In this document: piece after piece, positions 52,979-61,223 of the stretch | Position numbering within the stretch: position 1 is the first letter of the stretch | How the letters are laid out: each line of letters starts with the position of its first letter | From: Dyella_A sp049445995 | Lineage (GTDB): Bacteria > Pseudomonadota > Gammaproteobacteria > Xanthomonadales > Rhodanobacteraceae | Direction: 5' to 3' | DNA length: 64,000 bases | NCBI RefSeq assembly: GCF_049445995.1 | Contig: NZ_JBMSDZ010000003.1 | Coordinates: 177,515 to 241,514 of the forward strand | The notes under the pieces: generated by a model | Seen by the model: only the letters and a program-made list of their open reading frames with translations | The model's database searches: none | Told to the model about the DNA's origin: nothing | Made by a program: the position numbers and the translations under genes

Positions 52979-53827
52979 ATGGACGGTTTCGAGACTCTTT
53001 CCGAGCAGGCCTGCTTTGGCGGCGTGCAGGGCTTCTACCGGCACGCCTCGACCAGTTGCGCGGGGCCGATGCGCTTCGCCGTGTACCGGCCGCCGCAGGC
53101 GGTGCAGGGCAAGTGTCCGGTGCTTTATTACCTGGCCGGCCTCACCTGCACGGAAGAAACCGCCACGATCAAGGCCGGTGCGCAGCGGCTCGCCGCGCAG
53201 TTCGGCCTGGTGCTGGTGATGCCCGACACCAGCCCGCGCGACACCGGTATCGAGGGCGCCACCGGCGACTGGGAATTCGGCGAGGGCGCGGGCTTCTACG
53301 TCGACGCCACGCAGGCGCCCTATGCCGGGCGCTTCAACATGCATCGCTACGTGGTGGACGAACTGCCGGCGCTGGTCGCACGGCATTTCCCGGTCGACGC
53401 CACGCGCAGCAGCCTGTTCGGCCACTCGATGGGCGGCCACGGCGCGCTGACCATCGCGCTGCGCTACCCGGAACGCTACCGCTCGGTCTCGGCGTTCGCA
53501 CCCATCGTCGCGCCCAGCCAGGTGCCGTGGGGGCGCAAGGCGCTGCCGAAATACCTGGGCGAGGATCGTGCGGCCTGGGCCGATTACGACGCCTGCGAAC
53601 TGGTCCACCGGCAGACCTTTGCCGGCACGATCCTGATCGACCAGGGCGAGGCGGACAAATTCCTCGAGGCCCAGTTGAAGCCCGAGCTGTTCGACCAGGC
53701 CTGCGCCGAGGCCGGCCAGCCGCTGCTGCTGCGTCGGCATCCCGGCTACGACCACAGCTACTGGTTCATCAGCACCTTCATGGAAGACCATCTGCGCCAT
53801 CACGCCAAGGCGCTGGGCCTGCTGTAG
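52979..53827 (+). CDS. fghA: S-formylglutathione hydrolase
   Basis: 282 residues from ATG 52979, which has GGAGGTGG 4-6 bases upstream (an ATG at 52967 overlaps that site). It hydrolyses S-formylglutathione in glutathione-dependent formaldehyde detoxification. LYYLAGLTCTEET, the nucleophile in FGHSMGGHGAL, Asp in IDQGEADKFL and His in HPGYDHSYWFI form the esterase signatures. The partner class III alcohol dehydrogenase is not in this window. Its TAG stop is the first part of the repeat at 53824-53902. Confidence 0.96.
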   Translation: MDGFETLSEQACFGGVQGFYRHASTSCAGPMRFAVYRPPQAVQGKCPVLYYLAGLTCTEETATIKAGAQRLAAQFGLVLVMPDTSPRDTGIEGATGDWEFGEGAGFYVDATQAPYAGRFNMHRYVVDELPALVARHFPVDATRSSLFGHSMGGHGALTIALRYPERYRSVSAFAPIVAPSQVPWGRKALPKYLGEDRAAWADYDACELVHRQTFAGTILIDQGEADKFLEAQLKPELFDQACAEAGQPLLLRRHPGYDHSYWFISTFMEDHLRHHAKALGLL

Positions 53828-53902
53828 GAGCCCGCTCGCGGGCGATGCCCTGGCTCTGATGTCACATCAAAGCCAAAAGCATCGCCCGCGAGCGGGCTCC
53901 TG
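53824..53902. repeat. REP/REPIN-type palindromic repeat, GTAGGAGC family (copy 3)
   Basis: Arms 53824-53848 (GTAGGAGCCCGCTCGCGGGC then GATGC) and 53879-53902 are complementary with one mismatch. The loop holds TGATGT/ACATCA and shares AAAGCAT edge sequence with copy 1. Its first bases GTAG give the stop codon of fghA. Confidence 0.9.
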
Positions 53903-53923
53903 CTGCTGCCATCACGGACAGCA

Positions 53924-53953
53924 AAAGGGCGGCGCCGCGAGGCGCCGCCCTTT
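53924..53953. terminator. Bidirectional Rho-independent terminator
   Basis: Perfect 13-bp stem (53924-53936 with 53941-53953), GCGA loop, with AAA/TTT at both edges. It lies between convergent fghA and rhlE and can serve both. Confidence 0.9.
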
Positions 53954-53968
53954 CGCATTGCTCGGTGA

Positions 53969-55318
53969 TCAGGCCTTGGCGGCCGGACGGCGCGAGCGGC
54001 GCCGCGAGCGGTTGCCCGCCGCGTGCTCGCCACTGGCCTGCTGCACGTGACCGTGCGGGCGGTGCGAGGCGCCGCTCTTGCCGTTGCCGGCTGGGCGGCC
54101 CTGCTGCGGGCGCTGCGACTGGCGGCCCTGGCGCTGGTTGCCCTGCACCGGACGCGGCGCGCCGGCGTCCAGCCGCAGCGGCGCGGACGGCTCGAAGCCT
54201 GCCACCGGGGTGATCGCGATGTCCTGCTTCACCAGCATGCGGATGTCGCGCAGCAGGCCGGATTCGTCGTGGCTCACCAGCGACACGGCCAGGCCCTCGG
54301 AGCCAGCGCGACCGGTGCGGCCGATGCGGTGCACGTAGTCCTCGGCGACCATCGGCAGGTCGTAGTTGATGACGATCGGCAACTGATCGATGTCGATGCC
54401 GCGCGCGGCGATGTCGGTGGCCACCAGCACGGTGACGCGGCCGGTCTTGAAGTCGCTCAACGCGCGGGTGCGGGCGTTCTGACTCTTGTTGCCGTGGATC
54501 GCCGCGGCGCGGATGCCGGACACGTTGAGGTAGGTCACCAGCTTGTCGGCGCCGTGCTTGGTGCGGCTGAACACCAGGCTCTGGCGGCGGCTGTCCTGCG
54601 ACAGCATGTGCAGCAGCAGGTCGCGCTTGCGCGCGGCGTCCACCGGATGCACGTGATGGCTGACCAGCGGCGCGACCGTGTTCGGCGGGGTCACCGACAC
54701 TTCGCGCGGATCGGTCATGAACTGCATCGCCAGCGCCTTGATCGGCGCGGCGAAGGTGGCCGAGAACAATAGCGTCTGGCGCTTCTGCCTGGGCAGCGCG
54801 TTGACGATACGCTTGAGCGCCGGCATGAAGCCCATGTCGAGCATGCGGTCGGCCTCGTCCAGCACCAGCGTGTCGATGCCGGTGACGTCGATGGTGCGCT
54901 GCTGCATGTGGTCGATCAGACGGCCCGGGGTGGCGATCACCACGTCGACGCCGCGGCGCAGCGCGTTGATCTGCGGACCCATGCCGACGCCGCCGAAGAT
55001 GGTGGTGGTGGCCACGCGCACGTACTTGCCGTAGTCGCGGAAGTTCTCGTTGACCTGCGCGGCCAGCTCGCGGGTCGGGGTGAGCACCAGCACACGCGGG
55101 CGGCGCGTCTGCGTGTCGCCGCCCTGCAGCAGCTTGTGGATCACCGGCAGGGCGAACGCGGCGGTCTTGCCGGTGCCGGTCTGCGCGGCGGCAAGCAGGT
55201 CATGGCCGGCGAGCACCAGCGGGATCGCACTGGCCTGGATCGGCGTGGGCTCGGTGTAGCCCTGGTCGGCAAGCGCGCGCAGCAACGCGGGCGCAAGGCC
55301 CAGCGATTCAAAAGACAT
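53969..55318 (-). CDS. rhlE: DEAD-box RNA helicase RhlE
   Basis: 449 residues from ATG 55318. AQTGTGKT (45-52), LVLDEADRMLDMGFMPALKRI, FSATF and HRIGRTGRAG are present. The RhlE-type NYDLP-(M)-VAEDYVHR follows. The C-terminal 70 residues are a basic Gln/Arg/Gly/His tail ending RRRSRRPAAKA for RNA binding. RhlE helps rRNA maturation. A second DEAD-box helicase besides DeaD in the same window. Confidence 0.95.
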   Translation of the reverse strand: MSFESLGLAPALLRALADQGYTEPTPIQASAIPLVLAGHDLLAAAQTGTGKTAAFALPVIHKLLQGGDTQTRRPRVLVLTPTRELAAQVNENFRDYGKYVRVATTTIFGGVGMGPQINALRRGVDVVIATPGRLIDHMQQRTIDVTGIDTLVLDEADRMLDMGFMPALKRIVNALPRQKRQTLLFSATFAAPIKALAMQFMTDPREVSVTPPNTVAPLVSHHVHPVDAARKRDLLLHMLSQDSRRQSLVFSRTKHGADKLVTYLNVSGIRAAAIHGNKSQNARTRALSDFKTGRVTVLVATDIAARGIDIDQLPIVINYDLPMVAEDYVHRIGRTGRAGSEGLAVSLVSHDESGLLRDIRMLVKQDIAITPVAGFEPSAPLRLDAGAPRPVQGNQRQGRQSQRPQQGRPAGNGKSGASHRPHGHVQQASGEHAAGNRSRRRSRRPAAKA

Positions 55319-55669
55319 GGAAACTCCTGGAGTGTTCTGCTGCGCTCCCTGATACCGCGCGGCAGACGATGAATTCGACGACCGCACATCGAAAGCGATG
55401 GCTGGCCGGGTGCCGTGCGCGCTACCGGGGTGGGGGAAAGGGCGAGGGCCTGGCCATCGCCGCGATGTCCGCAAGGGAGTCGGGGGCGTCTACGAGCCGG
55501 TGTAGTGTAGCCGATCCGGCGGGGGCGTGCTTGCGCTGCAGCAAGCGGCCTGCCGACCCGCCGTTGCGCCGACGTCCGTCCGCTGGCGCGGCGTATTGCC
55601 GGTGTGACACCGCCATCGGGGTCCGGCAGGAGAGTGGTACGCCATCCAGCGTCGCCGCCGTGGTCGTGG
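55319..55669. other. Intergenic region upstream of rhlE
   Basis: About 350 bases. The start should carry the rhlE promoter and leader. The rest has no conserved reading frame; it may include the degraded C-terminal end of the M4 peptidase pseudogene that begins beyond it. Confidence 0.4.
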
Positions 55670-56085
55670 GGTGCAGGTGCAGTAGGCCTTGTTGTAGATG
55701 CCGCTGGAATAGTGCACGTCGAGCGTGCTGGTGTAGTTGGCCTGGTTGTCGATCGAGCGGCCATCCAGCGTCGGGTTGCACATGCAGCGCAGCGCAGTGC
55801 CGTTCTTGAAGATCTCCGCGCCCACCAGCCAGTGGTTGCTGTCACGGTCGTAGTACTCGGCCACTTCGCCGCCATGTCCGAAAAGGCCTCGTTCATGCCG
55901 CCGGACTGGCCGGAGTAGGCGAGGTTGGAGTGCTGCTCGGTGAAGCCGTGGCTGATCCGCCGGTGCGTTTCTGGTGCAGGTTGTAGGTGGCGACATCAGT
56001 GTTCTGCATATAGCAGGTGCTGCCCGGCTGCTGCACGCTCAGCGCCGCATAGTCGGTGCCGTATCGGTCGAATTTGTCATTCCGT
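55670..56085 (-). pseudogene. Remnant of an M4 (thermolysin-like) zinc metallopeptidase
   Basis: Reading the minus strand: DKFDRYGTDYAALSVQQPGS, TCYMQNTDVATYNLHQ resembles the start of the mature enzyme. Then, in another frame, HGFTEQHSNLAYSGQSGGMNEAFSDMA, followed after another frameshift by GEVAEYYDRDSNHWLVGAEI, IDNQANYTSTLDVHYSSG and IYNKAYC, all typical of M4 peptidases after the zinc site. The HExxH segment (about 100 residues) is missing and there are at least two frameshifts. The Glu of the third ligand (NEAFSDM) remains. No function is expected. Confidence 0.85.
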
Positions 56086-56105
56086 GCGCGTGTCATTCCG
56101 TGCGC
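56075..56105. repeat. Two-copy 15-bp repeat with 16-bp period
   Basis: TGTCATTCCGTGCGC occurs at 56075-56089 and 56091-56105. The first copy is at the upstream edge of the M4 pseudogene and the second lies in the leader of the MFS gene. It looks like a replication-slippage duplication or the trace of an inserted element. Confidence 0.8.
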
Positions 56106-56168
56106 TCCGCCCCGGCGCCGGCTGCGTGCTAGCCTCCTCTGCTGCCCAATCCGGATCAGGAGCATGGA

Positions 56169-57401
56169 ATGTCCCTCGTTGCCGCGCTGCGCGGACTCGA
56201 CACGACCCAGCGCCACACCGTGCTGGCCAGCTTCCTCGGCTGGACACTCGACGCCTTCGATTTCTTCCTGCTGGTGTTCGTACTGGACGAGATCGCCGCC
56301 GAGTTCCACGTCGGCCATACCGAGGTCACCCTGGGCATCCTGCTCACGTTGGCGGCGCGGCCGATCGGCGCGCTGATCTTCGGGCGGCTGGCCGACCGTT
56401 ACGGGCGCAAGCCGGTGCTGATGGTCGATGTGCTGATGTTCTCGCTGCTGGAGCTGGCCTGCGCCTTCGCACCGTCGTTGACCGCGCTGCTGGTGCTGCG
56501 GTTTTTCTTCGGCATCGCGATGGGCGGCGAGTGGGGCATCGGCGCCTCGCTGGCGATGGAAACTGTGCCGGCGAAGGCGCGCGGCGCGGTGTCTGGCCTG
56601 CTGCAGAGCGGCTATCCGTGCGGGTATTTCCTGGGGGCGCTGGCCTACTGGCTGGTGTTCAGCGTGTTCGGGCTGGGCTGGCGGGCGATGTTCGTGGTGG
56701 GCGCGCTGCCGGCGCTGCTGGTGCTCTACCTGCGCGCCAGGGTGCCCGAGTCGCCGACCTGGCAGGCGGCGCGGGAACAAGGGCCGCGCCGCGGCGCGCT
56801 GGCGGCCATGCAAGGCAACGGCAGGCGGCTGCTCTACATGATGCTGCTGATGGCGGCGTTCAACATGTTCAGCCACGGCTCGCAGGACATGTACCCCACC
56901 TTCCTCAAGTCACAGATGCACCTCGATGCGGGCACGGTGGCCGTGCTCACCATGCTGCTCAATGCCGGCGCCATCGTGGGCGGGCTCACCTTCGGCAGCT
57001 GGTCGGAGCGGGTGGGACGCCGTCGCGCGATGGTGGTGGCCGCGCTGCTGGCGCTGCCGTGCATCCCGTTGTGGACGTTCGGCGGCTCGGTGGTCGTGCT
57101 GGGCATCGGCGCGTTCCTGATCCAGGTGATGGTGCAGGGCGCCTGGGGCGTGGTGCCCACCTACCTCAACGAACTGGCGCCGCACGACGTGCGCGCCACG
57201 CTGCCCGGCTTCGCCTATCAGCTGGGCAACCTGCTCGCGGCGGGCACGGCGTCGATCCAGGCCTGGCTGGCGGCGCGGCACGGCGGCAACTACGCGCTGG
57301 TGATGGCGGGGTGGATGGCGGCCGTGGCGCTGCTGCTGGCGTTCCTCGCCTGGCGCGGGCCGGAAGTGCGCGGGGTGTCCTTCGAGCCGGGCCGCTCCTG
57401 A
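56169..57401 (+). CDS. MFS transporter, carboxylate/aromatic acid type
   Basis: 410 residues with twelve membrane helices. LGWTLDAFDFFLLVFVLDEIA is the Asp-rich TM1 of the SHS/AAHS-like group, GRLADRYGRKPVLM is the loop 2-3 motif, and GGEWGIGASLAMETVP is the TM4-5 motif seen in lactate, sialate and shikimate carriers. A proton-coupled uptake of organic acids is probable. The start at 56169 follows AGGAGCATGGA. No metabolic neighbour hints at the substrate. Confidence 0.88.
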   Translation: MSLVAALRGLDTTQRHTVLASFLGWTLDAFDFFLLVFVLDEIAAEFHVGHTEVTLGILLTLAARPIGALIFGRLADRYGRKPVLMVDVLMFSLLELACAFAPSLTALLVLRFFFGIAMGGEWGIGASLAMETVPAKARGAVSGLLQSGYPCGYFLGALAYWLVFSVFGLGWRAMFVVGALPALLVLYLRARVPESPTWQAAREQGPRRGALAAMQGNGRRLLYMMLLMAAFNMFSHGSQDMYPTFLKSQMHLDAGTVAVLTMLLNAGAIVGGLTFGSWSERVGRRRAMVVAALLALPCIPLWTFGGSVVVLGIGAFLIQVMVQGAWGVVPTYLNELAPHDVRATLPGFAYQLGNLLAAGTASIQAWLAARHGGNYALVMAGWMAAVALLLAFLAWRGPEVRGVSFEPGRS

Positions 57402-57438
57402 TAGAATCCGCGGTTTGCAATCGCACAAGAGACAGGCA

Positions 57439-57924
57439 ATGAAGGCTGGCAAGGATAAGGTGATCTCGCTGCACTACACCCTCACGGTGGACGGCGAGAA
57501 GGTCGAGAGTTCGCACGACCGCGACGAGGCGCTGTGGGTACTGCTCGGCCACGGCCAGCTGATTCCGGGGCTGGAGGCGGCACTGGAAGGCCACGAGGCC
57601 AGCGAGTCGCTGCAGGTAGACGTGGCTGCGGCCGACGGTTACGGCGAGCGCCAGGACGGCCAGATCCAGCGCGTGCCGAAGAAGTATTTCCAGCAGGCGA
57701 ACAGGCTCAAGCCCGGCATGACCACGGCGCTCTCGCTCAAGCAGGGCGGCCAGCGCGTGGTGACCGTGCACAAGGTCGGCATGACCACGGTGGACGTCGA
57801 CCTCAACCACCCGATGGCCGGCAAGACGCTGCACTTCGACGTCACCCTCAACGAAGTGCGCGACGCCACCGAGGAAGAGATCCAGCACGGCCACGCCCAC
57901 CCGCCGGGCGCCGAAGCCCACTGA
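57439..57924 (+). CDS. slyD: SlyD-type FKBP peptidyl-prolyl cis-trans isomerase
   Basis: 161 residues from ATG 57439. KDKVISLHYTLTVDGEKVESSH and LLGHGQLIPGLEAALEGHEASE are FKBP parts; the IF chaperone insert (VDVAAADGYGERQDGQIQRVPKKYF) identifies SlyD. The tail has only a short His element (HGHAHPPGAEAH) compared with E. coli, so nickel binding may be weaker. Ends at a terminator. Confidence 0.95.
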   Translation: MKAGKDKVISLHYTLTVDGEKVESSHDRDEALWVLLGHGQLIPGLEAALEGHEASESLQVDVAAADGYGERQDGQIQRVPKKYFQQANRLKPGMTTALSLKQGGQRVVTVHKVGMTTVDVDLNHPMAGKTLHFDVTLNEVRDATEEEIQHGHAHPPGAEAH

Positions 57925-57950
57925 GCGCGGGCTTCAATCAGTGAAAGCAA

Positions 57951-57974
57951 AACGGCGCCTCGGGCGCCGTTTTT
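57951..57974 (+). terminator. Rho-independent terminator of slyD
   Basis: 9-bp stem AACGGCGCC/GGCGCCGTT with a TCG loop, then a T-run (57970-57974). The group II intron remnant begins directly after it. Confidence 0.92.
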
Positions 57975-57975
57975 C

Positions 57976-58440
57976 GTGTGCGTCCGGCAGGACGCACCTG
58001 CTTGGAGGTGAAAGTCCTCTATGGACCTGGAGAAGTTCTTCGACCGGGTCAACCACTTTCATCCTGATGTCGCGCGTCGCCCGGCACGCCGACGACGAGC
58101 GGGTGCTCAAGCTGATCCGCCGTTATCTGGAAGCGGGCCTGATGCGTGAGGGGGTGGCCGCGACGCGGAACAAGGGCACGCCGCAAGGCGGGCCATTGTC
58201 GCCGTTGCTGTCGAACATCCTGCTCACGGACTGGGATCGCTGGGCTACACCCTGACGAATGCGGGTGGTCGGATCAGGCTCAAGGTTGCGCCGGAAAGCG
58301 TGACGCGTCTGACCGGCCGCGTACGTGAGCTGTTGCGGCAGGGGCGCGGGCGCAGCCTCACCCATACCATCGAGACCCTCAATCCGGTGCTGCGTGGATG
58401 GATCGGCTACTTCCAGCTCAGCGAGAGCAAGATAGTCTCG
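57976..58440 (+). mobile_element. ltrA: Group II intron remnant with broken reverse transcriptase
   Basis: The 5' part starts with a hairpin GTGCGTCC/GGACGCAC (57978-57997), followed by GGAGGTGAAAGTCCTC, both typical of group II intron domain I. The RT frame begins at 58021 (MDLEKFFDRVNH), is shifted by one base near 58052, continues LMSRVARHADDERVLKLIRR, GTPQGGPLSPLLSNILLT and then jumps to LGYTLTNAGGRIRLKVAPES, losing the catalytic YADD region. The maturase end (LNPVLRGWIGYFQLSE) fuses into the following gene. Domains IV-VI are not seen. It cannot splice or move on its own. Confidence 0.9.
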
Positions 58441-58664
58441 GCCAGCAGCTGCGTCTGCTGCGCAAGCGACGTGGCCTCACCCAGGCTGCGCTGGCCACGC
58501 GAGCCGGCATGCCGCGGCCCAAGATCGTGCAGATGGAGCAGGACCGGGGATCGATCGCGTTCGGAAGCTACGCCCGGCTCGCCGCCGCCCTCGATGCCGC
58601 CCTGAAGGTGGACATCGCGCAGCGTCCGACGCTGGAGGAGCTGGGGGACATCTATGGCGAATGA
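58398..58664 (+). CDS. HipB-like XRE antitoxin with intron-derived start
   Basis: 88 residues from ATG 58398. LGQQLRLLRKRRGLTQAALATRAGMPRPKIVQMEQ is a Cro/CI helix-turn-helix as in HipB. The first eleven residues (MDRLLPAQREQ) come from group II intron sequence read in a different frame, so the original start was lost or replaced. The stop overlaps the hipA start by 11 bases. In working systems HipB neutralises HipA and represses the operon. Confidence 0.8.
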   Translation: MDRLLPAQREQDSLGQQLRLLRKRRGLTQAALATRAGMPRPKIVQMEQDRGSIAFGSYARLAAALDAALKVDIAQRPTLEELGDIYGE

Positions 58665-59637
58665 GCCGGTGGCCGTCGCCAGCGCGCGCGTGCTGACCCC
58701 GCAGGGCGTCAGTGGCGAGCTCTACCACGAAGGCAGGCAGTACGCGTTTGCCTACACCGGCACCACGCCGGACGTGGCGGTGAGCCTGACCATGCCGGTA
58801 CGGCGCAGTCCGTACACGTCCTCCTCCGAGCTGCTGCCGATCTTCCAGCAAAGCCTGCCGGAAGGTTATGTGCTGGAGCAGCTGCGCCTGCGCCTGCGCC
58901 TGGTCAAGCTCACCCAGCTCGATCCCATGATGCTGCTGGCGATCACCGGCCAGAGTGGCACCATCGGTCGCCTCGCCGTCGATGCGCCCGCGGTCGACCG
59001 CCTGTTGCAACGTAGCCGCGAGCCCGAGCGCGGCGAGCGGCTGGATGAGATCCTGGCCTGGGACGGCGCCGAAGACCTGTTCACCGAACTGGTCGATCGC
59101 AAGCCGCTGGGCTTCGAAGACATGGCCACGCTGATGGGGCTCGGTACCGCGCAGAAATACCAGGGCAGCTACGAGCGCCTGACCAGGGTCATCGGCAACA
59201 ACTGCCTTGCAGAACAGGTGCGCCCGGCGCTGGCGCAGCTGTTCGACATGGTGGTGCTTTGCGTCATCGTGGGAAACGGCGACGCGCACCTGAAGAACTT
59301 CGGCCTGCTCTACACCCACCCCGCCAGCGATGACGCGCGCATGGCGCCGGCCTACGACATCGTCAACACCACCGCGTATCTGCCCAACGACACGCTGGCC
59401 CTCACGCTGGGTGGCAGCAAGAGCTTTCTCGCAGCCCGACAACACCTGCTGGAATTCGCCGACCGCTGCCAGGTGGACGATCCCCGCGAACGCATCCGGC
59501 AACTGCTCGAAGCGGCCCACCAGCAGTGCCTGCAGCACGCCGACCTGCTGGTCGAGGTGCCGCAGGTGCGTGATGCCCTGCAGCGCGATATCCGGCGGAT
59601 GGAACCGGGTTTCAGCCAGCCGCTGCGGGCGGTTTGA
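58654..59637 (+). CDS. HipA-like kinase with internal deletion
   Basis: 327 residues against about 410-440 in typical HipA. The N-terminal subdomain (VSLTMPVRRSPYTSSSELLPIFQQSLPEGY, LLAITGQSGTIGRL) is present. Then LFTELVDR is followed directly by KPLGFEDMATLMGLGTAQKYQGSYERL; the segment that should hold the ATP-binding loop and the xxRFDR motif, about 80-100 residues, is absent without loss of frame. The catalytic VGNGDAHLKNFGLLY and the DFG-like APAYDIVNT remain. It overlaps hipB. Probably inactive as a Glu-tRNA synthetase kinase. Confidence 0.85.
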   Translation: MANEPVAVASARVLTPQGVSGELYHEGRQYAFAYTGTTPDVAVSLTMPVRRSPYTSSSELLPIFQQSLPEGYVLEQLRLRLRLVKLTQLDPMMLLAITGQSGTIGRLAVDAPAVDRLLQRSREPERGERLDEILAWDGAEDLFTELVDRKPLGFEDMATLMGLGTAQKYQGSYERLTRVIGNNCLAEQVRPALAQLFDMVVLCVIVGNGDAHLKNFGLLYTHPASDDARMAPAYDIVNTTAYLPNDTLALTLGGSKSFLAARQHLLEFADRCQVDDPRERIRQLLEAAHQQCLQHADLLVEVPQVRDALQRDIRRMEPGFSQPLRAV

Positions 59638-59745
59638 AGAAGGCAGTGCCTCGTCGTCGCGCGCTTGGCGACGCCAGCAAAACCAGCACATCGGGAGTCA
59701 CGGCCACCGATTTCCACGAACCGGGCCGTGCCGGAGCCAGCCCCA

Positions 59746-60129
59746 TCACGCCGCCTCGTCGATGATCGCCTTCATCGTCGCCTCCACCCCGCGCGCCGCC
59801 TCGGCGATGCGCGCGTCGCTGGAGATCAGAGCAAGCTGGTCGGTCGGCGGCACCATGCCGATCCACGTCGCGCCGTCCTGCTCGTACACCGACACCCGGC
59901 ACGGCAGCGCCATGTTCAGCGTCATGTCCATCGCCAGCACCTCCGACGCCTGCTTCGGATTGCACACCTCCATCACGATGCAGCCGTTGGCCAGCGCAAA
60001 CCCCTTGTCCGCCAGCGTCTGCTTGAAGTCGTAGGTGTGCAGCACGCCGAAGCCGTGCGCCTTCACCGCTGCCTGCATGGCCTCGAACGCCTGCGCCACT
60101 GATTTGGACGTCTGTTTCTTGTAGATCAT
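59746..60129 (-). CDS. DUF302 domain protein
   Basis: 127 residues from ATG 60129 (GTG 60132 possible), with GAGGAG upstream. YKKQTSKSVAQAFEAMQAAVKAHGFGVLHTYDFKQTLADKG and VMEVCNPKQASEVLAMDM, LPCRVSVYEQDGATWIGM are the DUF302 pattern. Function of the family is unknown; some are near sulfur or heavy-metal genes. Convergent with hipA. Confidence 0.9.
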   Translation of the reverse strand: MIYKKQTSKSVAQAFEAMQAAVKAHGFGVLHTYDFKQTLADKGFALANGCIVMEVCNPKQASEVLAMDMTLNMALPCRVSVYEQDGATWIGMVPPTDQLALISSDARIAEAARGVEATMKAIIDEAA

Positions 60130-60270
60130 CACGTTGCTCCTCAGGGATAGGGGGAGAGCATGGAGCGCCGCTCGGGATGGTTCTGCCAGCCGCCACTTCC
60201 GGCGGAGCTCTCAAACGGTGCGATGCTCATCAATCAGCATAGTCCCGTTGACCCACCCAAGGAGCACCGC

Positions 60271-60897
60271 ATGGCCGCACTCACCGACCGTTTTGCCCGC
60301 GCCGTGGATTACGCCCGCATCGCGCACGCCGCGCAGTTCCGCAAAGGCTCCAACATTCCCTACATCTACCACCTGCTGGGCGTGTCCAGCCTGGTGATCG
60401 AGTTCGGCGGCAACGAGGACCAGGCCATTGCCGGGCTGCTGCACGACACGCTGGAAGACTGCGGCGCCGCGCACGAGGCGATCATCCGCGCGCAGTTCGG
60501 TGAGGCGGTGGCCACCATCGTGCGCGACTGCACCGACGGTACCGCCGAGGGCAAGGCGAAACACACCGACCCCGAAGCCAAGCGTCGCGACTGGATCGAG
60601 CGCAAGCGCGCCTACCTCGCCCACCTGCGCACGGCCGACGAGCACACCCTGCTGGTGAGCGCCTGCGACAAGCTGCACAACGCCCGCGCCATCGTGCAGG
60701 ACCTGGAAGACACCGCCGTCGGCACCGCGGTGTTCGATCGCTTCACCGGCGGCCGCGACGGCACGCTCGGCTACTACCAGTCGCTCGCCGAACTGTTCAC
60801 CGCGCGCGGCGTGAAGGCTGCGCCCGTGCTGGATGCCTTGGTGGGCCGCATGCATGTGCTGGCAGGCGCCGCAGGCGCGGGTAAAGTGCTCGGCTAA
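60271..60897 (+). CDS. HD-domain phosphohydrolase (SpoT/RelA N-terminal-like)
   Basis: 208 residues from ATG 60271 (AAGGAG upstream). ARIAHAAQFRKGSNIPYIYHLLGVSSLV and GLLHDTLEDCG give the HD motif, followed by KRRDWIERKRAYLAHL and LLVSACDKLHNARAIVQDL. This resembles the hydrolase half of Rel/SpoT or small alarmone hydrolase (SAH/MESH-like) proteins. Substrate may be (p)ppGpp or another nucleotide; unproven. Confidence 0.85.
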   Translation: MAALTDRFARAVDYARIAHAAQFRKGSNIPYIYHLLGVSSLVIEFGGNEDQAIAGLLHDTLEDCGAAHEAIIRAQFGEAVATIVRDCTDGTAEGKAKHTDPEAKRRDWIERKRAYLAHLRTADEHTLLVSACDKLHNARAIVQDLEDTAVGTAVFDRFTGGRDGTLGYYQSLAELFTARGVKAAPVLDALVGRMHVLAGAAGAGKVLG

Positions 60898-61034
60898 ATC
60901 TCCAAGGTCAGAGGTTCGGACATATTTTGATCGCACGGTCCCTCTGCGCAGAAGACCGGCTCGCGCTTGGCGTCACAACGAGCCTGCGTGTCGAACGCCT
61001 GCACGAGCGCCACCTTGCCTATCTTTCGGCCCAT
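60894..61034 (-). CDS. Possible 46-residue hypothetical protein
   Basis: ATG at 61034, stop at 60894 on the minus strand: KIGKVALVQAFDTQARCDAK, REPVFCAEGPCDQNMSEPLT. The composition is protein-like (three Cys, balanced charge) and lies in an otherwise empty, less GC-biased region, overlapping the stop of the HD-domain gene by four bases. No convincing RBS and no family recognised. It could also be the end of a decayed gene, since the frame stays open upstream. Confidence 0.3.
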   Translation of the reverse strand: MGRKIGKVALVQAFDTQARCDAKREPVFCAEGPCDQNMSEPLTLEI

Positions 61035-61223
61035 CGCGACAGGTTTCAGGCAGCCGAAGGCTAGCCAGAAAGCCCGGGCGAAACCGGTTTGCCGCTTGGG
61101 CCTTTGGCGCTCGGGGTGAACTGTGTAGTCTTCTGCGGTTCGGGCACGTTCGGCCGGCGATGCACGCGCCGCGCACGGCCTGGGGGCCGCCCGTACTGCA
61201 GAATTACATTCCACTGGTAAGCA
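60898..61223. other. Intergenic region upstream of hsdM
   Basis: About 325 bases between the HD-domain gene and hsdM. Apart from the possible small minus-strand gene, no feature is recognised. It should contain the hsdM promoter. The junction with the HD gene may mark the left edge of the restriction-modification island. Confidence 0.4.
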
